A DNA stretch of 43,699 nucleotides from Candidatus Aminicenans sakinawicola JGI OTU-1. Its GTDB lineage: Bacteria; Acidobacteriota; Aminicenantia; Aminicenantales; Aminicenantaceae. The number at the start of each line of letters is the position of its first letter. Positions within the stretch are counted from its first letter, which is position 1. Position numbers and translations under genes: made by a program. The stretch lies in assembly GCA_000493965.1 (NCBI GenBank), contig AWNV01000013.1, forward strand, positions 1 through 43,699, in the 5' to 3' direction. This document shows, piece by piece, positions 26,707 through 35,611 of the stretch. The notes under the pieces are model-generated. The model ran no database searches, had not been told where the DNA came from, and saw only the letters and a program-made list of their open reading frames with translations.

Positions 26707-27840
26707 TCAAAAAAGATTACATGTTATTTTGAGATAGGAATCAAGGCTCAGATCTTCTCTCTTCACCTTTATATCCGGCATTATGCCTTTCTGCCATAAT
26801 TCTTTCTCTGGGTTGATATAAAAAACTGCCGAAGTAAGCAGAAGTCCGCTTCCATCCTCTAAGGCGAAGAAATTTTGTTTTGCCACGAGGCCGGGAGTTT
26901 GAAAGCCAATGATTTTGGCATTTCTGTATTCTTTGAGAACGCCTGCAACTACTTCGGCTGGCCCTATAGTGGCTTGATTTGTCCAGATTACAAGAGGTAA
27001 TTTATCTAATTCGGCGGCGTCAGGACAAGAGAGAGTCTCTATGATTTCCCCCCTTTTTTTAAAATAGCCAATTGAATCTGATTTAAGGAAAAGATTGATA
27101 AGTTTTCGTGCTTCCTCAATATCACCTTCATAACAGTTTCGCAAGTCCAAGACTAGTGGTTTTTTCGCGTTTTTTAATAGAGGAAGAATTTTCTCTTTGA
27201 TCTTGTTAACAGAGGGAGGGAAAAGATAGTGGAATTTTAAAATGCCGCTTGTCCCTTTTGCAGGAGAATATGAGAATGGTTCTTCAGAGAGAGTAGTTCT
27301 TTCGATACTGATTTCCTGATTTTTGCCCATCCGCAGGATCCTAAGTTTTACAGGGCGTTCCTCTATTTCCTTGAGATAAAGATTTGCTTCAAACATACTC
27401 ATCATTAAGGTTGATCTGCCATCCAGGGAACTGATAGAATCGCCGATTTTAACCCCTTTTTTTTCTGCTGGAGAATTTTCCTTGATCCCAAGGACTACAG
27501 GAAATGACCCGTATCTTTTATAAAGAACAATTCCTGTCCCTTTTAGACGATTTTGCATTTGCTGTTTGAATTTTATTACACTTTCTTTTCCTAAATAGCT
27601 TGAGAGAACGTCGAGGTGATTGACCAATCCCCTAAAAGCCCCCTCTGTTGTCCTCGTTGGATTTGGTTTTTCGACATAATCATCCTTGATTAGGGAAATG
27701 ACATTTCCCAGGATTCTGATTTTGTTCTGGGGAAAAGACTTGGAGGATCGGCCTGTCAGGAACTCTTTTTCAAATAGAAAAAACAGAGATGCTGCAATGA
27801 GGATTGAAAAAAGAATGAATTTTGTTTGTTTTTTGAACAT
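26707..27840 (-). CDS. S41 (CtpA)-fold protein lacking the catalytic Ser/Lys dyad
   Basis: The order is N-terminal anchor (residues 8-23), a PDZ domain (about 103-172, with VVLGIKENSPAEKKGVKIGD) and an S41 core with LVLDLRNCYEGD, LPLVIWTN and DGSGLLLTSAVFY. Aligned to CtpA/CtpB (GSASASEIVAGAL, TFGKGSVQ), this protein reads ATIGPAEVVAGVL and TPGLVAKQ. Gly293 replaces the nucleophilic Ser and Leu318 replaces the general-base Lys, exactly 25 residues apart as in active enzymes. It is therefore probably not a protease but a scaffold or regulator. It sits between envC (21 bases upstream) and yibQ (8 bases downstream), where active CtpA-type proteases are usually found. Confidence 0.88.
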   Translation of the reverse strand: MFKKQTKFILFSILIAASLFFLFEKEFLTGRSSKSFPQNKIRILGNVISLIKDDYVEKPNPTRTTEGAFRGLVNHLDVLSSYLGKESVIKFKQQMQNRLKGTGIVLYKRYGSFPVVLGIKENSPAEKKGVKIGDSISSLDGRSTLMMSMFEANLYLKEIEERPVKLRILRMGKNQEISIERTTLSEEPFSYSPAKGTSGILKFHYLFPPSVNKIKEKILPLLKNAKKPLVLDLRNCYEGDIEEARKLINLFLKSDSIGYFKKRGEIIETLSCPDAAELDKLPLVIWTNQATIGPAEVVAGVLKEYRNAKIIGFQTPGLVAKQNFFALEDGSGLLLTSAVFYINPEKELWQKGIMPDIKVKREDLSLDSYLKITCNLF

Positions 27841-27861
27841 TTTCTTGGATGAATAATTTTA

Positions 27862-29034
27862 TCATCTTCTTTTCAACCATTGCAAGGGATTAAGAGGTTT
27901 TGTCTTGAAGCGAATTTCAAAGTAAAGCGTGATTCCCTTGAGAGAGCTTATGTCCCCCACCATGGCAATAGTCTGTTTTTCCTCGACCATGTCTCCCTTT
28001 TTTACAAAAAGATCTGAGCAGTGACCGTACAAGGAATAATATGCCATCCCGTGGTCAATTATAATCAGATTACCATAACCCTGGAAATAGTCAGCATAAA
28101 CAATGGTTCCAGGATGGATTGATCTAACGATTATGTTCTTTTGAGGGCTTATTTCTATCCCATTGTTCATAGTGATTGTGTTGAATCTGGGATGCCGTTT
28201 AAGGCCGAATAACGTTACAGTTTTTCCTATGATCGGCCATGAAAGCTTTCCCTTTTTCTCATAGAGCGGGCTAAAATGGACGGGGAGGGAGATTTGATTT
28301 TGAAGTAATTTTCTTATAAGAAGCTGTAGCTGCTCAGTCCTGTCTTTCAATTCTTCTAGAGCCTTCAAATAGGTTTTTTGGTTCTGGTTTATTTCTCCTA
28401 TGAGAGTCTTATTGTTTTTTTCCTGATCATCGAGTTCTTTTCTTTTCTGCTGAGTATTTTGGATAGATTGGTTGATTTCTTTTTTCTTTGATTCCAATTC
28501 TTCTTTGGATGTTTCCAATTCGGTTAAGGTGTTTATGTAGGAGGAAATAATTCTTTCTTGGTAGTGAGCTAAAATTGTGAGGTGTTTATTCTCGGAGAGA
28601 AGAGACCCAATATTTTTGGCCTGAAAGATGAATCCGAAATAGTTAAGCTTGCCAAACTTGTAAAGTGTGACTAGAATCTTTGCAACCGATTCTTTTTCTC
28701 TGTCAAGTTTTGTTTCTGATTGAGTAATCCTTTTTCCTATAGATATTAATTCGGTGTTGGCCCTTTTAATCTGGAGATTGCACATAGAAATTTCGTTTCT
28801 TATCAGTTTTTTCTCGAATCCTATCCTGTCCAATTTGGAAAGGACGGAATTTTTTTTCTTCTCTTCTTGTCTGATCCTTGCCTTTAGATTTTCTATATCT
28901 TGGGCGATTTTTGTCAGGCGTTTTTCATATTCGGAGATGTCTTGCTGGAAAGGAGTGCTGTACAAAAAGACTGAAACAATGACAGCGGCAAATAAGCATC
29001 TACCCATGGTTTTAAAAAACTGCCCTTTTTGCAT
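27862..29034 (-). CDS. envC: EnvC-like murein hydrolase activator with degenerate LytM domain
   Basis: A signal peptide or anchor (residues 12-26) is followed by long coiled coils (about 32-245) and a C-terminal LytM/M23 domain. Active M23 zinc ligands are lost: the HxxxD site reads NNGIE, and HLHFEI is TLYFEIRFKTKPLNP, matching the inactive EnvC form (SLYFEIR). The YGH and GYGNLIIIDHG blocks are kept. EnvC-type proteins activate septal amidases under FtsEX control. ATG 29034 is preferred over TTG 29043. It leads a minus-strand envC, S41-like, yibQ-like trio; amidase and ftsEX are not in the window. Confidence 0.9.
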   Translation of the reverse strand: MQKGQFFKTMGRCLFAAVIVSVFLYSTPFQQDISEYEKRLTKIAQDIENLKARIRQEEKKKNSVLSKLDRIGFEKKLIRNEISMCNLQIKRANTELISIGKRITQSETKLDREKESVAKILVTLYKFGKLNYFGFIFQAKNIGSLLSENKHLTILAHYQERIISSYINTLTELETSKEELESKKKEINQSIQNTQQKRKELDDQEKNNKTLIGEINQNQKTYLKALEELKDRTEQLQLLIRKLLQNQISLPVHFSPLYEKKGKLSWPIIGKTVTLFGLKRHPRFNTITMNNGIEISPQKNIIVRSIHPGTIVYADYFQGYGNLIIIDHGMAYYSLYGHCSDLFVKKGDMVEEKQTIAMVGDISSLKGITLYFEIRFKTKPLNPLQWLKRR

Positions 29035-29060
29035 AAGAATCAAGTATAATATTTATCCCA

Positions 29061-30005
29061 TTATTTTCTAAGGACGTAAATGATCCCACCTATTATTCCT
29101 ATAATCAGCATAAAGCCCAGGTCAATTATGGAGAAACAAAAAGCAGCTTCTGGAAGAATCCCGTAGAATGTGAAAATCTCGATGTAAGAGCCTTCTCTAA
29201 GTCCCAGTCCATTGATTGTGATGGGGATGAGCAGGATAAAATGGACAATAGGAATAAATATAAAATAGTCGAGCAAGTCTATATTAAGATGAAGTGCTTT
29301 TCCTATTAAAAAATAGTGGATGACAACATTTACTTGAAGGAGAAAAGCCCATATTAAGACTTTAAATAAAGCCATTTTTTTCTTTTTGTAAAAAAGAATT
29401 GTTTGGCGGAAATCAGATATTATCTGTAAGACCTTTTTTAGAGTTCCCTTATTGGGGATTTTGCCGAGAAGTCGGCCTGCGATGGGTGTAAAGAAGGCGG
29501 CAATAAGGCATAGTCCTAGAAATCCCAGGGCAAGGGAAATCCAGATCACGGGGATTTTCTTTGCCATGTCAATACGGAGAATGGATGCTGTAAAAGCAAA
29601 AGTAAAAAGCACCAGGATGCCGGAAAAACGTTCCACAAGAATAGTTGCGGAGGATTTTAAAAGAGATTTGGAATAACGGGATCCATCCCAGATGCGAACA
29701 ATATCCCCTCCAATCCTTGTTGGAAGAAAAAGATTAAAAAAAGAGCCTACAAGATAAGATTTTGCCAGAAAACCTAGAGGAACAGAGTCATCCTGTGCAT
29801 GGATAAGGATTTGCCATCGGACTGCGCTGATGAAAAGACCTATAGCATGAAGGGAAAATGACAGGACAAGCAGGAACAGGTTGAGTTCTTTTAGAGTGTT
29901 AATAATGTCTTTAATCGATGTCTTGAATATAAGGATGAGTGCTATTACACTGAAACTGAAGACAAATTTAAGAACGAAGGTCAGTCCATATTTTCTTTTT
30001 GGCAT
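29061..30005 (-). CDS. UPF0104/lysylphosphatidylglycerol-synthase-type membrane protein
   Basis: The 314-residue protein has about eight hydrophobic helices and the family hallmark SFFNLFLPTRIGGDIVR, plus HFILLIPITINGLGLREGSY in the second half. This family (YbhN, AglD, the flippase half of MprF) is implicated in lipid-linked transport or flipping, but no catalytic synthase domain is attached here. It lies 26 bases upstream of envC and 35 bases downstream of the NSS transporter, so it may be cotranscribed with the envelope genes. Substrate unknown. Confidence 0.85.
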   Translation of the reverse strand: MPKRKYGLTFVLKFVFSFSVIALILIFKTSIKDIINTLKELNLFLLVLSFSLHAIGLFISAVRWQILIHAQDDSVPLGFLAKSYLVGSFFNLFLPTRIGGDIVRIWDGSRYSKSLLKSSATILVERFSGILVLFTFAFTASILRIDMAKKIPVIWISLALGFLGLCLIAAFFTPIAGRLLGKIPNKGTLKKVLQIISDFRQTILFYKKKKMALFKVLIWAFLLQVNVVIHYFLIGKALHLNIDLLDYFIFIPIVHFILLIPITINGLGLREGSYIEIFTFYGILPEAAFCFSIIDLGFMLIIGIIGGIIYVLRK

Positions 30006-30040
30006 TTTACGCAGTATATTTTATTATCAAAATGGGCTCA

Positions 30041-31432
30041 TTAGCCAGTAATTGTTTTTATAATAATAAAGATAAGGATAATAAATATGACTATTGGCGC
30101 AAGGAATTTTATATTTATTAGCCAGAAAGGTTTAAGCGAAAAGCGTTTGTTTCCGGATTCGATTTCTTTGAGAGCATTCCTCGTTTTCCAGGAATAAGAT
30201 AGAAATATACTGATAAAAAGGGCCCCGATGGCCAGCATGATATTTCCAAATATAAGGTCCATATTGGCCATGATTTTTAGCTTTGTGAAAATTTTGACAG
30301 CTTCATGAGAGAGAGCAGAAGGAACAGCAAGCAAAAATGAGCTAAGGCCAATCACAACAGCAGCTTTTCTTCTTTTCCAGTTTCTTTCATCGATCAAATA
30401 GGCTGTCGGAACTTCCAGGAGGGAAATTGTGGATGTTAAGGCAGCTATCAACAGAAGTATGAAGAAGAGTATGCCGAAAATGTTTCCGCCTGGCATTTTT
30501 GAAATGACAATCGGCAAAACTTGAAACATAAGGCCTGTTTCGGCTTGAAATTTGTCGGGGCTTATTCCCGGTGTTGTAAACAGGGTAGGGAAGATTATGA
30601 TCCCGGCCAGAAGAGCAACAAGGAGGTCTGAGAAACAAACCCATCCTGCAGAGCTAACAAGGTTATCTTTCTTGGGGATATAGCTGCCGTATGTCATCAT
30701 GGTTCCCATTCCAAGGCTCAGGGAAAAAAAGGCCTGCCCAACTGCAAAGAAAATGACATCGGCGTTGAATTCTGAGAACTTAGGTTTCAGGTAGAAAGAT
30801 AGACCTGTTTCGGCGCCGGGAAGAGTTAATGCTCTAGCTGCGAGGATGACGATAAGGAAAAAGAGGACAGGCATAAGAATCTTTGACCATCTTTCGATTC
30901 CGCCTTTAACCCCTTTGGAAATGATGAATGTTGTAAATGCGATGACAATAAACAGGCAGATAAGAACTTCTAAAGGATTTGCTGAAAAATTTTTAAAAAT
31001 GATGTCAGAAACCCGCCATGCTTCGTCACCACTGAATGTGCCTAATCTTCTAAAAGTACCGATAGTAGTTTTATATAAATATCCTGCTGCCCACCCGGCG
31101 ACCACAGCGTAATAAGAAAGGATAAAAACACCGGTTATTACTCCCATATAACCGACTAATTTCCATGGGCTTCCTGGCTTAATGAAATTAAAAGCTCCAA
31201 CAGGATTTTTTTTGGCATGCCGTCCTATAGTGAGTTCGGCCAGCATTACTGTGAATCCTATGAATATGACTGAAAGAATGTAGGTCAGGACAAATATTGC
31301 ACCTCCTTTTAATCCTACCATCATAGGAAATCGCCAGAGGTTTCCAAGGCCAATAGCTGAACCAGATGCAGCAAAGATAAAAGCAATTTTAGAGCCCCAA
31401 TTTCCCCGTTGGTTCAATTCCGGACTGTCCAT
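30041..31432 (-). CDS. Sodium-dependent amino-acid transporter (NSS/SNF family)
   Basis: The protein of about 463 residues has the LeuT-type signature NWGSKIAFIFAASGSAIGLG followed by NLWRFPMMVGLKGGA in helix 1, and a LSYYAVVAGWAAGY block in helix 3. FAVGQAFFSLSLGMGTMMTYGSY lies in helix 6-7, with Na+- and substrate-site residues. Members import amino acids or related compounds with Na+. The start is placed at the ATG at 31432 because AAGGAG is 7 bases upstream of it; the ATG at 31438 would be only one base from that site. Substrate cannot be read. Confidence 0.92.
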   Translation of the reverse strand: MDSPELNQRGNWGSKIAFIFAASGSAIGLGNLWRFPMMVGLKGGAIFVLTYILSVIFIGFTVMLAELTIGRHAKKNPVGAFNFIKPGSPWKLVGYMGVITGVFILSYYAVVAGWAAGYLYKTTIGTFRRLGTFSGDEAWRVSDIIFKNFSANPLEVLICLFIVIAFTTFIISKGVKGGIERWSKILMPVLFFLIVILAARALTLPGAETGLSFYLKPKFSEFNADVIFFAVGQAFFSLSLGMGTMMTYGSYIPKKDNLVSSAGWVCFSDLLVALLAGIIIFPTLFTTPGISPDKFQAETGLMFQVLPIVISKMPGGNIFGILFFILLLIAALTSTISLLEVPTAYLIDERNWKRRKAAVVIGLSSFLLAVPSALSHEAVKIFTKLKIMANMDLIFGNIMLAIGALFISIFLSYSWKTRNALKEIESGNKRFSLKPFWLINIKFLAPIVIFIILIFIIIKTITG

Positions 31433-31530
31433 ATTCATGCTCCTTAAGTGTTACAAGAATACTCTTAGTTTTCAATATTATTATCATAAACCGTTGATAC
31501 AGGTAAAGAAGAAACAGTAAAAAATGGTTT

Positions 31531-31559
31531 TTGAGTTTTGGTAAATTTCAGTATATAGT
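31531..31559 (+). promoter_or_regulatory. Candidate sigma70 promoter for the glycerate kinase gene
   Basis: TTGAGT (31531-31536) and TATAGT (31554-31559) are separated by 17 bases, ending 33 bases before the ATG at 31593. Confidence 0.4.
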
Positions 31560-31592
31560 GAATGCCAGTAGGATTTTTGATACACAACAAAA

Positions 31593-32948
31593 ATGGATAT
31601 ATTAAGTAAAGCAGAAAGAATATATAAAGCTGCTATTGCTGAAGTAGAGCCTGAAAACCTAATAAAAAAATCAATATCCATCCATGATAATAAACTGATT
31701 GTTCAGGATAAAAAATATGACTTGGATTCTTTTGATAACATCTATTTAGTTTCTATTGGGAAAGCTGCACCGTTTATGGCAAAAAGCATCCTGGAAATTT
31801 TAGGTGACAGGGTCAAAGAGGGAATTATCATCTGTTCTCCACAGGACAGGATAACGCAGAAAAACATAACATGTATTCCTGCCTCTCACCCACTGCCGGA
31901 GGAGGCAAGCTTTAGGGCTGCTCAAAACATCCTTGGTTTAGCTAAAAGAATGGGGGAGAGAGATCTCCTGTTTTTTCTTGTATCAGGAGGAGGCTCGGCT
32001 CAGGTCACTCTTCCAGCAGGTGGGATTTCACTTGAGGAAAAGAAGCTCGTTACTTACAAGTTGCTTAGAGCAGGGGCAGATATTAAAGAGCTCAATACTG
32101 TCAGGAAGCATCTTTCCCGGATAAAGGGGGGCTGGCTGGCGAGGGCGGCTTTCCCTGCTGAAGTCATCAGCCTTTTTATATCTGATGTCATCCATAATGA
32201 TTTAGAAACGATTGCCTCAGGGCCTACATGCTGGGATTCCTCTACATTCAAAGATGCATTAAATATTTTAAAAAAACACGGCATTTGGGATTTTATGCCA
32301 TCCTCTGTAAAGGATGTTATTGAAATGGGAATAATGGGGCAGATTGAAGAAACCCCAAAAAAAGATGATCCTGTTTTCAAACGGATTGAAAATTTTATCA
32401 TTGGCGATAACAGCAATGCCCTTAAAGCAGCAAGGAAAGAAGCTGAAAATCTTGGGTTTGTGTCTTTTGTCCTGAGTTCGTCTGACCATGGAGAAGCGAG
32501 TGAGGTAGCCAGGAATTATATTTCACTTCTAATGAATATTCTTCGATCAGGAAAAACTCTTACTTTCCCATTGTGCCTTTTGTCTGGAGGTGAACTAACA
32601 GTTTCGGTAAAAAGGGGAGGCAAGGGAGGCCGAAATCAAGAATTTGTTCTGGCTTCTATTATTGAGATTGACAAAGAAAAAGCAGGATTAGAAAATTTCC
32701 TGATTTTAAGCATTGGGACTGATGGAATAGATGGTCCGACCGATGCTGCAGGTGCTTGGGCAGGGCCATTAACAATGGAAAAAGCAAGGAATTTGTCATT
32801 GGATCCTGTTGCTTATTTAAGGGATAATGATTCTTACAATTTTTTTAAGAAAGTCGGCGGTTTGATTATTACAGGCCCTACTCATACGAATGTCATGGAC
32901 TTTAGGTTATTTATTATTGATAAATTATCTGCGGCAACCGAGGGGTAG
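31593..32948 (+). CDS. gckA: Glycerate 2-kinase (GckA/MOFRL family)
   Basis: The 451-residue protein matches type II glycerate kinases, which phosphorylate D-glycerate to 2-phosphoglycerate. Landmarks are DNIYLVSIGKAA, FFLVSGGGSAQVTLPAGG, LNTVRKHLSRIKGG, SLFISDVIHND and DTIASGPT-like ETIASGPTCWD. The C-terminal MOFRL domain has CLLSGGELTVSVKR, GGRNQEFVLA and SIGTDGIDGPTDAAGA and ends with THTNVMDF. It diverges from the NSS transporter. It links glyoxylate, serine or sugar-acid breakdown to lower glycolysis. Confidence 0.93.
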   Translation: MDILSKAERIYKAAIAEVEPENLIKKSISIHDNKLIVQDKKYDLDSFDNIYLVSIGKAAPFMAKSILEILGDRVKEGIIICSPQDRITQKNITCIPASHPLPEEASFRAAQNILGLAKRMGERDLLFFLVSGGGSAQVTLPAGGISLEEKKLVTYKLLRAGADIKELNTVRKHLSRIKGGWLARAAFPAEVISLFISDVIHNDLETIASGPTCWDSSTFKDALNILKKHGIWDFMPSSVKDVIEMGIMGQIEETPKKDDPVFKRIENFIIGDNSNALKAARKEAENLGFVSFVLSSSDHGEASEVARNYISLLMNILRSGKTLTFPLCLLSGGELTVSVKRGGKGGRNQEFVLASIIEIDKEKAGLENFLILSIGTDGIDGPTDAAGAWAGPLTMEKARNLSLDPVAYLRDNDSYNFFKKVGGLIITGPTHTNVMDFRLFIIDKLSAATEG

Positions 32949-32964
32949 GTTGGGTCGGCTCGTG

Positions 32965-32978
32965 AATAATTCAGGATA
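32965..32978 (-). repeat. Short dispersed intergenic motif, copy 3 (inverted)
   Basis: AATAATTCAGGATA is the exact reverse complement of the 14-mer at 747-760 and 7888-7901, placed 16 bases after the glycerate kinase stop. Confidence 0.5.
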
Positions 32979-33071
32979 GTAACATCGCAAAAAAATTTGA
33001 AAGTTCCAGTAAATAGAATCATTGAAACAAATATGATAAGATATGAAGCAATTGAAAATTAGAGGCAGGAA

Positions 33072-33533
33072 ATGGAAAAAGATTGGAAAGCAAATTTAGC
33101 CAAATTTTTCGATGAGTTAAGAATTATAGAAAATAGCAAAGAAGAAACTAAAGAAAACTTTGATCAATTTTGTGAATTTATTGTGGAGCCTGCTTTTGAG
33201 GCTTTGGCTGAAGAACTTAGAGTATTCGGTATGAAGTCGAAATACAGCAGGTCAAAAAAAGAATCGATTACATTCGTGATTAACTTTCCAAAATCGGGAA
33301 TTGATAGTTTCCAATATATTATTCACCTTCCAAAAGACTCACTGAAACTAAATTTGAAGCTCCGGATAAGAGGAAGGAAAAATAAAAAAAGCCAAATGAA
33401 GGAAAAAGAAGAACAATTTATGGGAAAAAGGAGTACTTTAGATATTTTGAAGTTGAAAAAAGATGATATTATTGATGATATAATCGAACACTACCGCTGT
33501 TTCAATTTTGAAGATATTCCTAAACCAAAATAG
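33072..33533 (+). CDS. Hypothetical soluble protein
   Basis: The 153-residue protein is charged and has no signal peptide or membrane helix. An N-terminal helical part (to about residue 65) is followed by beta-strand-like segments (SITFVINFPKSGIDSFQYII and LKLNLKLRIRGRK) and a helical C-terminus with DDIIDDIIEHY. GAGGCAGGA lies about 5 bases before the ATG. I do not recognise the family. It stands alone between the glycerate kinase and the AGCS symporter, and 298 bases without recognised signals follow it. Confidence 0.7.
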   Translation: MEKDWKANLAKFFDELRIIENSKEETKENFDQFCEFIVEPAFEALAEELRVFGMKSKYSRSKKESITFVINFPKSGIDSFQYIIHLPKDSLKLNLKLRIRGRKNKKSQMKEKEEQFMGKRSTLDILKLKKDDIIDDIIEHYRCFNFEDIPKPK

Positions 33534-33831
33534 TAATTGACACATTTTTCTCCTATTAATTATCTCTCTCTATCTTATGGTGGTTAAGGTTCTTACCCAT
33601 CGATCTATATTTATTTTTCATCTAATACCTTATGCCAGGAATGTTTGCCTTTCAACAATTTTTTCTATTGGTAATTTAAGGCTTTACGATGAAGTATGTT
33701 TATGGTAATAGATAGGGAACAATATGAACTTTTTGACTTCGTTTCTAGAGGATTCAAGATATGCACACCCAGGAAGTGAACTATAACTTTTATTTTCTCT
33801 GTTTAAAAAACATCGAAGGATTAAAAAAAAC

Positions 33832-35586
33832 ATGAAGAAAAAAACAATAGCTGTTCTCTTTATACTGACTGTATTATTCTCTCTTTCAAATTTGAATGCC
33901 GCTGACATCAAAGGAAAAGTATTTACCCTGCCCAAAGAAAAGCCCTTCACAAAAGGGGCAGTTTTGATCAAAACTCGCGGGGAAGAAAAATACACCAAAG
34001 CTGCTATTGATTCTGTTGGAAGTTATTTTTTTAAGGAAATCAAACCTGGTAAGTATATCATTAAATTGGACCTTTACGGTCTGACTCCGTTTGAGAAGGA
34101 GATTGAAGTCAAGGAAAAAGATGAGATTCTGAATGTTGACTTGCCGATCTCCCTTTCTGTTCTGGATAAAACTCTTGTTTTTTTACAGGAATCAGATGAT
34201 GCCATCTGGTTTCCTGTAATGGTCTTCCTGCTTCTGGGGACAGGAATTATACTCACCTTCGTCTGCAGATTGATACAGGTGAGACGGCTTATACTTTCCC
34301 TTAAAATGGTTTTACGCGGTGCCATGCATAAAGATAAATCAGGGAAAGAGGAAGGAGACATTTCTCCATATGCTGCCCTGATGACGGCCTTGGCAGCTAC
34401 CGTTGGAAACGGAAATATTGCGGGAGTGGCCACAGCCATCGCGACTGGAGGCCCTGGGGCTCCAGTCTGGATGTGGATAGCCGGTTTTTTCGGTATGGCT
34501 ACCAAATACGCCGAAGGATTCTTAGGGGTCAAATTCAGGATAAAGAACGAAAGAGGAGAAATGTCCGGCGGACCCATGTATTATGCCCGGCACGGAATCA
34601 AGAACGAGAAAATAGCTAAATTCATGGGGATATTTTTTGCTATCTGTGGAGTCTTTGCCTGTCTCTTCGGCACAGGAAACATGGCTCAATCCAATTCAAT
34701 GGCCTTGGCGTTTAATGTCCAGTTTAATATCCCTTTCTGGCTTACCGGGCTTATTATCATGACATTTGTTGGTACAGTCATTATGGGAGGAATCAAGAGG
34801 ATCGGGGGCGTGTCCGAGCGCCTTGTTCCGATCATGATATTCTTTTATTTCGGAGGAGCAATAATTGTCATACTTGCCAACATTGTAAATTTGCCGGCAG
34901 CCTTTGCCGTTATATTTAAGTCCGCATTTTCGATGAAAGCTGTTGGTGGAGCAATGGTGGGTACATCAATAAAGCAAGCGATTTCAGTGGGTGTGCGACG
35001 GGGGCTTCTATCTAATGAATCCGGGTTGGGCTCAGCCGCCATTGCCCAATCCGCCTCAAAATCTTCTGATCCGCCAAGAAACGGCCTTATTGCAATGACT
35101 GGGACATTTATCGATACCATTATCGTCAATACACTGACAACTTTGAGTATTGTTATTACCGGAGTCTACCTTCAAACCGCAGCTTTTGGCGTATCCAACG
35201 GCCTTACGTCAACTGCGCTTACTGCTGCTGCTTTTAATTCAGTCCTTCCATTTGGCGGATATATAATTGCCATATCCTCTCTTCTTTTTGGTTATTCAAC
35301 GCTTCTCGCCTGGTGTTACTACGGAGAAAAGTGTTTGGAATATATTTTTGGGGTAAAAATCATTTTCTCGTTTAGAATCGTTTTTCTTGTACTGCTTTTT
35401 GTGGGGTCTGTCCTTCAGGGAGTCCATCTGAATATAGTATGGCTTACTGGAGATATAGCTAATGCTTTTATGGCTTTTCCCAATCTGGTATCCCTGCTTA
35501 TTTTATCCGGTTTGCTTGGCAGGGTTACAAAAGATTATTTTTTTAAAAAGAAACGCAAAAACGATATGGATTACTTCCGGGATTAG
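33832..35586 (+). CDS. AGCS-family Na+:alanine/glycine symporter with extracytoplasmic N-terminal domain
   Basis: Residues 1-24 form a signal peptide (VLFSLSNLNAAD), and 25 to about 112 a small beta domain resembling Carboxypeptidase-regulatory-like or CNA-B folds (IKGKVFTL, SVGSYFFKEIKPGKYIIKLD). The AGCS transporter follows from about residue 124: LLLGTGIILTFVCRLIQVR, GNGNIAGVATAIATGGPGAP, MSGGPMYY, FGTGNMAQSNS and RRGLLSNESGLGSAAIA. Family members are normally about 450-490 residues and start at the first helix, so the 584-residue fusion is unusual. Alanine or glycine uptake with Na+ is expected. PgeF follows after 25 bases. Confidence 0.9.
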   Translation: MKKKTIAVLFILTVLFSLSNLNAADIKGKVFTLPKEKPFTKGAVLIKTRGEEKYTKAAIDSVGSYFFKEIKPGKYIIKLDLYGLTPFEKEIEVKEKDEILNVDLPISLSVLDKTLVFLQESDDAIWFPVMVFLLLGTGIILTFVCRLIQVRRLILSLKMVLRGAMHKDKSGKEEGDISPYAALMTALAATVGNGNIAGVATAIATGGPGAPVWMWIAGFFGMATKYAEGFLGVKFRIKNERGEMSGGPMYYARHGIKNEKIAKFMGIFFAICGVFACLFGTGNMAQSNSMALAFNVQFNIPFWLTGLIIMTFVGTVIMGGIKRIGGVSERLVPIMIFFYFGGAIIVILANIVNLPAAFAVIFKSAFSMKAVGGAMVGTSIKQAISVGVRRGLLSNESGLGSAAIAQSASKSSDPPRNGLIAMTGTFIDTIIVNTLTTLSIVITGVYLQTAAFGVSNGLTSTALTAAAFNSVLPFGGYIIAISSLLFGYSTLLAWCYYGEKCLEYIFGVKIIFSFRIVFLVLLFVGSVLQGVHLNIVWLTGDIANAFMAFPNLVSLLILSGLLGRVTKDYFFKKKRKNDMDYFRD

Positions 35587-35611
35587 TCTTTTTTCACGAA
35601 ATACCAAAGAA

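Noticed and set aside
27862..29034. Reading the LytM-domain protein as an active M23 peptidase
   Set aside because: Zinc-ligand positions are replaced (NNGIE and TLYFEI) exactly as in EnvC-type activators.
33534..33831. Riboswitch (for example glycine) before the AGCS gene
   Set aside because: I looked for paired stems with conserved cores or a terminator hairpin in this 298-base gap and found none.
34074..34577. Open frame of 167 codons on the minus strand inside the AGCS gene
   Set aside because: It is proline- and alanine-rich, typical of the antisense of a glycine- and alanine-rich membrane protein, with no start signal.
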